Assembly: GCA_041476585.1 (NCBI GenBank)
Contig: JBGOTT010000171.1
Coordinates: 1-8,573 of the forward strand
DNA from: JADGRQ01 sp041476585
Lineage (GTDB): Bacteria; Pseudomonadota; Gammaproteobacteria; Burkholderiales; SG8-39
DNA length: 8,573 nucleotides
Reading direction: 5' to 3'
The translations under genes and the position numbers were made by a program. This document shows positions 1 through 6,437 of this stretch, piece after piece; within the stretch, counting starts at the first letter, position 1; every line of letters starts with the position of its first letter. The notes beneath the pieces are model-generated. The model worked only from the letters and a program-made list of their open reading frames with translations, ran no database searches and was not told where the DNA came from.

Positions 1-330
1 CTTCACCTGCTTCCCGCCCCAGAGTTCCTCGAGGTTGTAATAGCTGCGCACCGTCGGGTGCATCACGTGCACCACCACGTCGCCGAGATCGACCAGCACC
101 CATTCGCCGCCCAGGCCGCCTTCAGTGCCGCGCGCCTTGACGCCCAGTTGCCAGAGCTTGTCGGCGACGTGTTCGGCAAGCGCCTTGACCTGGCGCGAAG
201 AATCGCCGCTCGCGATGACCACACGGTCGAACAACGGCGAAAGCCGCTCGACGTTGAACACCACGATGTCGCGCCCCTTGACATCTTCGAGCGCGTCGAC
301 CACGGCGCGCTGCTTCTTACGGATTTCCAT
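1..330 (-). CDS. rsfS: Ribosomal silencing factor RsfS (Iojap family), 3' end cut by window edge
   Basis: RsfS binds ribosomal protein L14 (uL14) on the 50S subunit and blocks subunit joining, lowering translation in stationary phase or starvation (family knowledge). Reading leftward from the ATG at 330, 110 codons are open to the edge with no stop. The start gives MEIRKKQRAVVDALEDVKG, which lines up end to end with the usual N-terminus. Family signatures follow: VVIASGDSSRQV at residues 37-48, GEWVLVDLGDVVVHVM at 75-90, and YYNLEELW at 97-104. Since RsfS proteins are usually about 105-130 residues, the whole domain is present and only a few tail residues are missing. The start lies inside nadD (14-bp overlap) with no visible Shine-Dalgarno, so it is probably coupled to nadD translation. 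In related genomes rlmH usually comes next, which would be just outside the window. Confidence 0.95.
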   Translation of the reverse strand, partial: MEIRKKQRAVVDALEDVKGRDIVVFNVERLSPLFDRVVIASGDSSRQVKALAEHVADKLWQLGVKARGTEGGLGGEWVLVDLGDVVVHVMHPTVRSYYNLEELWGGKQVK

Positions 331-970
331 AGAGGCCGTTGAGGAAAATGTATTCGAGAACCGCCGGCGGCACCATGTCGCGCGGAACGTCGCCGCGCTC
401 GATGCGCGCGCGAACCTCGGTCGAGGAGATCGCCAGCGGCTCCATCGGCACCTCGATCACTGCGCCGGCGCTGCGCGAGCGCCAGTGCGCGCCTGGCGTG
501 CAATGGCGTCGCGCATGCTCCATGGTCAGCGCGTCGCGTATGTCCGCTTCGAGCGACCAACCCGGGCGCGCGAACACCGCGAGGTGCGCGAGCGCAAACA
601 GATCCTGCCAGCGATGCCATGTCCCGAGCCGCGCGTACTGGTCGCCACCGATCAGCAGCACCAGCGCTCGCGCATCGCCGTGCTCGCAGCGCAACTCGAG
701 GAGCGTGTCGACCGTGTAAGCCGGAGTGGTCTTCGCGAGCTCGCGCGGATCGATGGCAAAGCGCGCTTCGCCGGCGAGCGCGAGGCGCAGCATCTCGAGG
801 CGCGCGGCGATTCCGGCCGTTGGCGCCGCGCGGTGCGGCGGAACGCCGCTCGGCAGCCAAAGCACGCGCTCGAGCCCGAGCAGGGCGATCGCGCCGTGCG
901 CGATCGCGAGGTGCGCGTTGTGGACCGGGTCGAACGAGCCGCCGAGAATGCCGATTGGCTCGGAATCCAT
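317..970 (-). CDS. nadD: Nicotinate-nucleotide adenylyltransferase (NaMN adenylyltransferase)
   Basis: NadD joins ATP and nicotinate mononucleotide to give deamido-NAD and pyrophosphate, the shared step of de novo and salvage NAD synthesis in the cytoplasm. The 217-residue protein has the usual length and a nucleotidyltransferase alpha/beta fold. GGSFDPVHNAH at residues 10-20 is the GGxFDPxHxxH phosphate-binding motif, GVPPHR at 42-47 lines the active site, TPAYTVDTL at 82-90 and GGDQ at 108-111 follow, and ISSTEVR at 181-187 is the C-terminal SSTxxR ATP-binding signature. The ATG shares one base with the proA stop (TGATG). A GGAG at 984-987 is 13 bases upstream, rather far for a ribosome site, so coupling is likely. 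The TAA at 317-319 lies inside rsfS. The pairing nadD-rsfS is widely conserved, and no unusual residues stand out. Confidence 0.97.
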   Translation of the reverse strand: MDSEPIGILGGSFDPVHNAHLAIAHGAIALLGLERVLWLPSGVPPHRAAPTAGIAARLEMLRLALAGEARFAIDPRELAKTTPAYTVDTLLELRCEHGDARALVLLIGGDQYARLGTWHRWQDLFALAHLAVFARPGWSLEADIRDALTMEHARRHCTPGAHWRSRSAGAVIEVPMEPLAISSTEVRARIERGDVPRDMVPPAVLEYIFLNGLYGNP

Positions 971-972
971 CA
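968..972 (-). promoter_or_regulatory. proA/nadD stop-start overlap (TGATG)
   Basis: On the minus strand the bases read TGATG: TGA ends proA and the overlapping ATG starts nadD. A terminating ribosome can restart here, so the two proteins are expected to be made in linked amounts. The overlap is seen directly; coupling is inferred. Confidence 0.8.
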
Positions 973-2250
973 GCTGCGCAGTTCTCCGTGGCCGAGAACG
1001 ACGAACTTCTGCGTGGTCAGTCCCTCCAGCCCCACCGGGCCGCGCGCGTGCAGCTTGTCGGTCGAAATGCCGATTTCCGCGCCCAGACCGTACTCATAGC
1101 CGTCGGCGAAGCGCGTCGAGGCGTTGACCAGCACGGAACTGGAATCGACTTCGCGCAGGAACCTGCGCGCGCGCGCCTCGTCCTGCGTGACGATCGCGTC
1201 GGTATGCCGCGAGCCGTATTTCTCGATGTGCTCGATTGCGGCGTCGATGCCGCTCACCACCCGGATCGCGACGATCGGCGCCAGGTACTCGGCATGCCAG
1301 TCGTCCTCGCTCGCCGGATTCGCACCGGCGATCAGCCGGCGTGCTGCCTCGTCGCCGCGCATTTCGACGCCCTTTGCCCGGTAGATCTCGGCGATCCGCG
1401 GCAGCACCGCCGGTGCGATCGATTCGGCCACCAGCAGGGTCTCCATGGTGTTGCAGGTGCCGTAGCGCTGCGTCTTGGCATTGTCGGCGATGCGCACCGC
1501 CATGTCCGGATCGGCCGCGTCGTCGACGTACACGTGGCATACGCCGTCGAGGTGCTTGATCATCGCAATGCGCGACTCGCGCGCCAATCGCTCGATCAGG
1601 CCTTTGCCGCCGCGCGGCACGATGATGTCGACGTACTCGGTCATGGTGATCAGTTCCCCGACGGCCGCGCGGTCGGGCGTTTGCACCATCTGCACCGCGG
1701 ACTCGGGCAATCCGGCCGCGGCAAGCCCGGTCGTCACGCACGCGGCGATCGCGCGGTTGGATGCTTGAGCTTCCGAGCCGCCGCGCAGGATGCATGCGTT
1801 GCCCGATTTGACGCAAAGCCCGGCGGCATCCGCGGTCACGTCGGGGCGCGATTCGTAGATGATGCCGATCACGCCGAGAGGTACGCGCATCCTGCCGACG
1901 TCGATTCCGCTCGGCTGGCGCTGCAGACCGGTGATCGCGCCGACCGGGTCCGGCAGCGCGGCGATGCTCTCCAGCCCTTTGGCCATCGCTTCGACGCCGT
2001 TTGCGTCGAGCGCCAGCCGGTCGATGAAGGCGGCGTTCTGTGCGCCGGCGCGCGCCTGCTCGACATCGCATGCGTTGGCCGCCAGCAACTCGGCGCTGCG
2101 CGCGCGGATCGCCGCGGCCATTTCAGCAAGCGCGCGGTTTTTCACTGCGCTATCGGCGCGCGCCAGCGCACGCGCGGCCGCACGCGCGCGGCGGCCGATG
2201 GCGTGCATGTAAGACCTCAGTTCGGTGCTTGCCTCAAGCGCTGCGTTCAT
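970..2250 (-). CDS. proA: Glutamate-5-semialdehyde dehydrogenase (gamma-glutamyl phosphate reductase)
   Basis: ProA reduces gamma-glutamyl phosphate with NADPH to glutamate 5-semialdehyde, the second step of proline synthesis after ProB. The 426 residues fit the family (about 415-430) and the aldehyde dehydrogenase-like fold. VPLGVIGIIYESRPDVT at residues 123-139 and KSGNACILRGGSEA at 148-161 belong to the cofactor-binding half. Cys266 in QRYGTCNTMETLL (261-273) is the expected catalytic nucleophile. NASTRFADG at 376-384 and GLGAEIGISTDKLHARGP at 388-405 are C-terminal signatures. The ATG at 2250 overlaps holA by 17 bp and has no good Shine-Dalgarno. An internal ATG at 2208 (Met15) would avoid the overlap and still keep the conserved GRRARAA region, so the start could be 14 residues later. 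No proB is in the window. E. coli pairs proA with proB instead, while Pseudomonas has proA beside nadD as here. Confidence 0.97.
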   Translation of the reverse strand: MNAALEASTELRSYMHAIGRRARAAARALARADSAVKNRALAEMAAAIRARSAELLAANACDVEQARAGAQNAAFIDRLALDANGVEAMAKGLESIAALPDPVGAITGLQRQPSGIDVGRMRVPLGVIGIIYESRPDVTADAAGLCVKSGNACILRGGSEAQASNRAIAACVTTGLAAAGLPESAVQMVQTPDRAAVGELITMTEYVDIIVPRGGKGLIERLARESRIAMIKHLDGVCHVYVDDAADPDMAVRIADNAKTQRYGTCNTMETLLVAESIAPAVLPRIAEIYRAKGVEMRGDEAARRLIAGANPASEDDWHAEYLAPIVAIRVVSGIDAAIEHIEKYGSRHTDAIVTQDEARARRFLREVDSSSVLVNASTRFADGYEYGLGAEIGISTDKLHARGPVGLEGLTTQKFVVLGHGELRS

Positions 2251-3259
2251 GGGGCAATGATAAGCCCAGTTTCAGGAATTCATCCCACGGGTCGCCGCGC
2301 CCGCGCAGCCGGTCGAGCCCCTTGATGATGCGGTCGATCGCCGCGGCGCGCAGCAGCGCCGCTTCGATCGCGGCGCGCGGCAGGCGCCTGACCGCGGCGC
2401 GCACCAGCGCTTCCTTGTTGCGCCAGACGCGATTCTCGCGGAACAGCGCATCCTGCGCGCGCCCCGCCGCGAGCCCGGCGTGGATGCGTGCCAGCGCGCG
2501 CAACTCTTCGGCAAGCTGCCACAGCACGTAGGTCGGGGCTTCGCCTTCGCTGCGCAGGCCTTCGAGCACCCGGGCGTAGCGCGCCAGGTCGCCCTGCAGC
2601 AGCGCCGCGCCGAGCTGCGCCACGTCGTAGCGCGCGACGTCGGCCACCACCTCGCGCACGGTGTCGGGATCGAGCTCGCCCCGCGGGAGCAGCAGAGCGA
2701 GCTTTTGCACTTCCTGGTGCGCCGCCAGCAGGTTGCCTTCGACGCGGTCGGCAAGCCACTCGAGCACTTCGCGCCCGGCGCACTGGCCGCATTTTGCCAG
2801 CCGCACGCCGATCCAGTCGGGCAGGCGCGCTCGCTCGACGGGCCAGATATCGACCACCACGCCGGCGCCGGCGAGCGCAGTGAACCAACCCGAGGATTGG
2901 GTCGCCTTGTCCAGTCGCGGCAACGCGACCAGCGTGGTGCAGTCCGGATTTAGATTCGAGCAGTAACGGGTGATTGCGGCAGCGCCGTCGGCGCCTGGTT
3001 TGCCCGACGCAATGCGCAGTTCGACCAGCTTGCGCCCGCCAAACAGCGACAGGTTCGCACCCGCGGCAAGCAGCGCGTTCCAGTCGAAATACCGCTCCGC
3101 GATCATCAGTTCGCGCTCCTCGCAGCCCTGCCGGCGCGCTGCGGCGCGCAGCGCGTCGGCAGCTTCCAGAGCGAGCAGCGGCTCATCGCCGTGCACCACG
3201 TACAGCGGCGCCAGCGTCTTCGCGAGGTGTGCTTCGAGCTGCTCGCCGCGCAGGTTCAA
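2234..3259 (-). CDS. holA: DNA polymerase III subunit delta (clamp loader)
   Basis: The delta subunit is the wrench of the clamp-loader complex: it opens the beta sliding clamp so that it can be placed on primed DNA. The 341 residues match the family length (about 340). Visible family features are LYVVHGDEPLL at 19-29, the DWNALLAAGANLSLFGGRKL stretch at 59-78, SGWFTALA at 123-130, EGNLLAAHQEVQKLALLLP at 174-192 in the middle domain, and RVWRNKEALVRAAVRRL at 277-293 in the C-terminal collar domain. The start codon is TTG at 3257-3259. An in-frame TAA, which is the lptE stop, lies two codons upstream, and the first in-frame ATG is residue 52, beyond the conserved N-terminus, so TTG is strongly favoured. 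A GGTGG at 3271-3275 is a plausible ribosome site. The gene follows lptE by 3 bases and overlaps proA by 17. leuS-lptE-holA is also the E. coli order. Confidence 0.94.
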   Translation of the reverse strand: MNLRGEQLEAHLAKTLAPLYVVHGDEPLLALEAADALRAAARRQGCEERELMIAERYFDWNALLAAGANLSLFGGRKLVELRIASGKPGADGAAAITRYCSNLNPDCTTLVALPRLDKATQSSGWFTALAGAGVVVDIWPVERARLPDWIGVRLAKCGQCAGREVLEWLADRVEGNLLAAHQEVQKLALLLPRGELDPDTVREVVADVARYDVAQLGAALLQGDLARYARVLEGLRSEGEAPTYVLWQLAEELRALARIHAGLAAGRAQDALFRENRVWRNKEALVRAAVRRLPRAAIEAALLRAAAIDRIIKGLDRLRGRGDPWDEFLKLGLSLPHERSA

Positions 3260-3275
3260 AGGTTATTGAACCACC
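3257..3275 (-). promoter_or_regulatory. holA translation start region (GGTGG ... TAA CCT TTG)
   Basis: On the minus strand the lptE stop TAA (3263-3265), one CCT codon and the holA TTG start follow one another in the same frame. GGTGG at 3271-3275, inside the lptE tail, is 11 bases before TTG and is the only ribosome-site-like sequence near. The in-frame stop fixes the upstream limit of holA. A TTG start usually lowers initiation, which would suit a low-copy polymerase subunit (inference). Confidence 0.65.
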
Positions 3276-3757
3276 GGCTTGGGCGGTGTGGCTGCCGAGA
3301 TCCGGCGCAGGATCTGCTGCACCATGTCGAGCTGCATTTCGCGGAAGATCTGCGCTTCCTCGAGCTCCTTGGAGAGCACGTCGGTGTCGTTGAAGGTGAA
3401 ATCGCGCGTGAGGATGATCTGCGATTCCGGAAGGAACTCGCTGCCTTTGCCGTCGTGCACGCGGAATCCGACGCGGTAGCGCAGCTGGAATTCGCGCACC
3501 CGGCCGGAGCCCGAAAGCGACAGGATGTTTTTCTCTCTTGCGTCGGCGGTGAACTGCAGGACCGCCTGCGCGAGCTTCTGATCGTCCACCACGCGCGTGC
3601 GCGTGCCGGACTGGATGTTGCGCTTCAGGTCGAGGCCGATTCCTCCGGTCGTGTTGGGGATGAACAGGGTCTCGAACGGCAGGGCGGCGGTGCCGCGCAG
3701 CTGGAAGCCGCAGCCTGCCAGCGCAGTGGCGAGGAGAAGTGCAATGACGAATCGCAT
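3263..3757 (-). CDS. lptE: LPS-assembly lipoprotein LptE
   Basis: LptE is the outer-membrane lipoprotein that plugs the LptD barrel and helps insert lipopolysaccharide into the outer leaflet. The 164-residue product begins with a short lipoprotein signal: two N-terminal residues with one arginine, the hydrophobic run VIALLLATALAGC, and a LAGC lipobox giving lipidation at Cys16. CGFQLRG right after the lipobox is typical of LptE. Later landmarks are REFQLRYRVGF at residues 88-98 and the helix VLSKELEEAQIFREMQLDMV at 127-146, followed by QQILRRI at 147-153. The ATG overlaps the leuS stop (TAATG) and has no Shine-Dalgarno. Sequence identity in this family is low, so the call rests on signal peptide, size, motif and the conserved place between leuS and holA. 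It also tells us the cell has an LPS-bearing outer membrane. Confidence 0.93.
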   Translation of the reverse strand: MRFVIALLLATALAGCGFQLRGTAALPFETLFIPNTTGGIGLDLKRNIQSGTRTRVVDDQKLAQAVLQFTADAREKNILSLSGSGRVREFQLRYRVGFRVHDGKGSEFLPESQIILTRDFTFNDTDVLSKELEEAQIFREMQLDMVQQILRRISAATPPKPVVQ

Positions 3758-3759
3758 TA
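3755..3759 (-). promoter_or_regulatory. leuS/lptE stop-start overlap (TAATG)
   Basis: The minus strand reads TAATG: TAA ends leuS and the overlapping ATG starts lptE. No ribosome site is seen upstream in the leuS tail, so lptE is probably translated mainly by ribosomes that have just finished leuS (inference). Confidence 0.78.
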
Positions 3760-6321
3760 GACGACGACGTTGATTAGGCGGCCCGGCACGACGATGATCC
3801 GCTTGATTGCTTTTCCCATCAAATATTTCTTCGCCACCTCGCTCGCCTTGAGCAGCGTTTCCAGGGCGCTCTGGTCGGCCGCCTTCGGCGCGCGCAGATT
3901 GCCGCGCGTCTTGCCGCCGATCTGTACGACGTAGTCAATTTCCTCCTGCTCCAGCGCCGCCGGCTCGGGGTCGGGCCACTTTTCCTGCATGATGTCGCTG
4001 CCCAAGCCGAGTTCGCGCCACAGACGGTGGCAGACGTGAGGCGTGATTGGCGAGAGCAGGCGAAGCAGGATCGACAAGCCTTCCACAGCGACGGGTTCGC
4101 TCCGACCGGCGGAGAGGCGCTCCAACGCATTCAGGATCTTCATCGCCGCTGAGGCCACGGTATTGAACTGGTGTTTCTGCACGTCGTAGTTCGCCTGCTT
4201 TAGAACCGAATGGATTTCAAATCGAGTGGCCTTTTGCAATCCAGCCGCCACGGTTGTACCGAGCTGATCAAAACTCGCGCAATAGCTCCACAGCCGCTTG
4301 AGAAACCGATAAGAGCCCTCCACGCCCTCGTCCGACCACTCCAAGGTGCTGGTCGGGGGCGAAGCAAAGATTGCGAAGAAACGCGCCGTGTCCGCACCGT
4401 ACTTCTCGATCAGCGCCTGCGGGTCGACTCCGTTGTTCTTCGACTTCGACATGGTGCCGATGCCGTCGTAGACCACGTCCTTGCCGTCCCGGGTCTTGGC
4501 CGCAAGGATCCTGTCCTTGGAATCGCGCGCCACCTCGACGTCGGCGGGATTGATCCACTCGCGCCGCCCGCTCGCGTCGCTGTAGTAGGACTCGGCGAGC
4601 ACCATGCCCTGGGTCAGCAGATTGGAGAACGGCTCGGAAACGCCGGGCAGCAGGCCTTCGTCGCGCATTACGCGCGTGAAGAACCGCGAGTACAGCAGGT
4701 GCAGGATAGCGTGCTCGATGCCGCCGATGTACTGGTCGACCGGCATCCAGTATTGCGCGCGCTGGTCGACCATTGCCCCGTCGTTGCCCGGGCAGCAGAA
4801 ACGCGCGAAGTACCACGACGAATCGACGAAGGTGTCCATGGTGTCGGTTTCGCGCTTCGCGGGCTTGCCGCACGCCGGGCACGCACACTGGTAGAACGAC
4901 GGCAACTTCGCCAGCGGATTGCCGCTGCCGTCCGGAACCAGGTCTTCGGGCAGCACCACCGGCAGCTGCTCGTCGGGCACCGCGACGTCGCCGCACGCCG
5001 GACAGTGCACGATCGGGATCGGGGTGCCCCAGTAGCGCTGGCGCGACACGCCCCAATCGCGCAACCGCCACTGCACCTGCTTGTCGCCGAGCCGGCGCGC
5101 TTTCAAATCGGCGGCGATGGCGTCGGTCGCCCGCGCGTAGTCGAGGCCGTCGTATTTTCCCGAATTGATGCAGGTGCCGTATGCCGCGTACTCCGGCCGC
5201 CACGGCGGAGGCACGTCGTCGCCCGCCGGACGGCGGATCACGCAATTGATCGGCAGGCCGTACTTGAGCGCGAAGGCGTAGTCGCGCTCATCATGCGCCG
5301 GCACGCCCATCACCGCGCCGTCGCCGTAGCCCATCAGAATGTAATTGCCGACCCACACCGGAACGCGCTCGCCGGAGATCGGGTGCGTGACGTGCAGGCC
5401 GGTGGCCGCGCCCTTTTTTTCCTGCACCGCGATCTCCGCTTCGGTGACCCCGCCGGCGCGGCACTCCGCAATGAAAGCGGTGACCGCGGGGTTGTCTTTC
5501 GCGGCGTGTAGTGCCAGCGGATGCTCGGGCGCCACCGCGCAGAAGGTGACGCCCATGATCGTATCGGCGCGGGTCGTGAAGACATGCAGGAGCTTGCGCT
5601 CGCCGCCAATCTCGTACGGAAAGCCGAAGCGCACGCCTTCGCTCCTGCCGATCCAGTTCTTCTGCATCAGCTTGACCGGCTCCGGCCAGCCGCTCATGCG
5701 GTCGAGCTCGGCCAGCAGTTCCTCCGCATACGCAGTGATGCGCAGGAAGTACATCGGAATTTCGCGCTTCTCCACCAGCGCGCCGGTGCGCCAGCCGCGC
5801 CCGTCGATCACCTGCTCGTTGGCGAGCACCGTCTGGTCGACCGGGTCCCAATTCACCACGCCGGTCTTCTTGTAGGCGAGGCCCTTGCTGAACAGGCGCG
5901 TGAACAGCCACTGGTTCCACTTGTAGTACTCGGGGTGGCAGGTAGCGAGTTCGCGCTCCCAGTCGAGCGCGAAGCCGAGCGACTTCATCTGCCGCTTCAT
6001 GTATGCGATGTTGTCGTAGGTCCACTTGGCCGGCGGCACCCTGTTGGCCATCGCCGCATTCTCTGCCGGCAGGCCGAACGCATCCCACCCCATCGGCTGA
6101 AGCACGTTCTTGCCACGCATCCGGTGGTACCGGGTGAGCACGTCGCCGATCGTGTAATTGCGCACGTGCCCCATGTGCAGCTTTCCCGACGGATAGGGGA
6201 ACATGGAAAGGCAGTAATACTTGGGCCTGGACGCGTCCTCGAGCGCGCGGAACGAACCGGCGCCGTCCCAGAACCCCTGGGCTTCGCGCTCGATGCTTTG
6301 CGGATCGTAGCGGTCTTGCAT
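3757..6321 (-). CDS. leuS: Leucyl-tRNA synthetase
   Basis: LeuS charges tRNA-Leu with leucine and hydrolyses mischarged products. From the ATG at 6321 it has 854 residues, close to E. coli LeuS (860). Domains in order: catalytic core with the HIGH-type motif HMGH at 49-52; CP1 editing domain with TTRADTIMG at 249-257 and the HDERDY motif at 343-348; core return with RLRDWGVSRQRYWG at 419-432; an insert with CPAC pairs at 440-443 and 481-484 resembling a zinc ribbon; the KMSKS-type loop reading TMSKS at 623-627; an anticodon-binding helical domain; and a C-terminal tail domain (RIIVVPGRLINVVV). The open frame continues upstream to a TTG at 6438, but ATG 6321 matches the family N-terminus (MQDRYDPQ) and sits just after a perfect -10 box, so the extension is rejected. 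It is the first gene of the operon and its stop overlaps lptE. Confidence 0.98.
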   Translation of the reverse strand: MQDRYDPQSIEREAQGFWDGAGSFRALEDASRPKYYCLSMFPYPSGKLHMGHVRNYTIGDVLTRYHRMRGKNVLQPMGWDAFGLPAENAAMANRVPPAKWTYDNIAYMKRQMKSLGFALDWERELATCHPEYYKWNQWLFTRLFSKGLAYKKTGVVNWDPVDQTVLANEQVIDGRGWRTGALVEKREIPMYFLRITAYAEELLAELDRMSGWPEPVKLMQKNWIGRSEGVRFGFPYEIGGERKLLHVFTTRADTIMGVTFCAVAPEHPLALHAAKDNPAVTAFIAECRAGGVTEAEIAVQEKKGAATGLHVTHPISGERVPVWVGNYILMGYGDGAVMGVPAHDERDYAFALKYGLPINCVIRRPAGDDVPPPWRPEYAAYGTCINSGKYDGLDYARATDAIAADLKARRLGDKQVQWRLRDWGVSRQRYWGTPIPIVHCPACGDVAVPDEQLPVVLPEDLVPDGSGNPLAKLPSFYQCACPACGKPAKRETDTMDTFVDSSWYFARFCCPGNDGAMVDQRAQYWMPVDQYIGGIEHAILHLLYSRFFTRVMRDEGLLPGVSEPFSNLLTQGMVLAESYYSDASGRREWINPADVEVARDSKDRILAAKTRDGKDVVYDGIGTMSKSKNNGVDPQALIEKYGADTARFFAIFASPPTSTLEWSDEGVEGSYRFLKRLWSYCASFDQLGTTVAAGLQKATRFEIHSVLKQANYDVQKHQFNTVASAAMKILNALERLSAGRSEPVAVEGLSILLRLLSPITPHVCHRLWRELGLGSDIMQEKWPDPEPAALEQEEIDYVVQIGGKTRGNLRAPKAADQSALETLLKASEVAKKYLMGKAIKRIIVVPGRLINVVV

Positions 6322-6361
6322 TGCGCGCTCGCCGGCGTGGCGTAGTTGGCAGAAACGGTGG

Positions 6362-6367
6362 ATTATA
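6362..6367 (-). promoter_or_regulatory. Putative -10 box of the leuS operon promoter (TATAAT)
   Basis: The minus strand carries a perfect sigma-70 type TATAAT whose last base is 40 bases from the leuS ATG, predicting a leader of about 34 bases. At 16-18 bp spacing the -35 position holds only CCGGAA-like sequence, with no TTGACA resemblance and no exact TGn extended -10. Either an activator helps or the -35 is simply poor. A perfect TATAAT in such GC-rich DNA at the right place is unlikely to be chance. Confidence 0.65.
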
Positions 6368-6387
6368 GACAAGCGCGCATCCGGTTC

Positions 6388-6400
6388 CGGCGCTGCGCCG
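6388..6400. repeat. 13-bp inverted repeat in the divergent promoter region
   Basis: CGGCGC-T-GCGCCG is a perfect inverted repeat with a single central base, too tight for a hairpin but a possible dimer-binding site. It touches the -35 position of the leuS promoter. The bases are all G/C apart from the centre, so chance occurrence in this GC-rich sequence is quite possible. Confidence 0.35.
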
Positions 6401-6423
6401 TAAAAGCAGGCGTCGGACAGATC

Positions 6424-6432
6424 GAGGGGGGG
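6424..6432 (+). promoter_or_regulatory. Ribosome binding site of the FecR-SPOR gene
   Basis: GAGGGGGGG ends 5 bases before the ATG at 6438, giving a strong purine-rich Shine-Dalgarno. It supports this start and contrasts with the coupled genes on the other strand, which lack one. Confidence 0.75.
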
Positions 6433-6437
6433 TTGCA

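Larger units (their letters stand above)
6322..6437. other. Divergent intergenic region between leuS and the FecR-SPOR gene
   Basis: These 116 bases hold the control signals of two divergent units. Seen: a minus-strand TATAAT (6362-6367), a 13-bp odd palindrome CGGCGCTGCGCCG (6388-6400), and the GAGG-rich ribosome site of the rightward gene (6424-6432). No convincing plus-strand -10/-35 pair was found; TAAAAG at 6401-6406 is a weak -10 candidate without a -35. The leuS leader would be only about 34 bases, too short for a T-box or an attenuator. Confidence 0.7.

Noticed and set aside
2155..2195. A dense CGCGCG/GGCCG stretch that looks repeat-like
   Set aside because: It encodes the Arg/Ala-rich N-terminal helix of ProA; the repetition follows from codon choice and not from a distinct element.
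619..2325. A 568-codon open frame on the plus strand opposite proA and nadD
   Set aside because: It lies in antisense register over two well-recognised genes, is rich in Arg, Ala, Asp and His with no domain or motif, and is the expected shadow of GC-rich third codon positions.
4210..5511. A 433-codon plus-strand open frame opposite leuS
   Set aside because: Composition is typical antisense translation (Arg, Val, His and Asp rich) with no recognisable domain, and leuS is unmistakable on the other strand.
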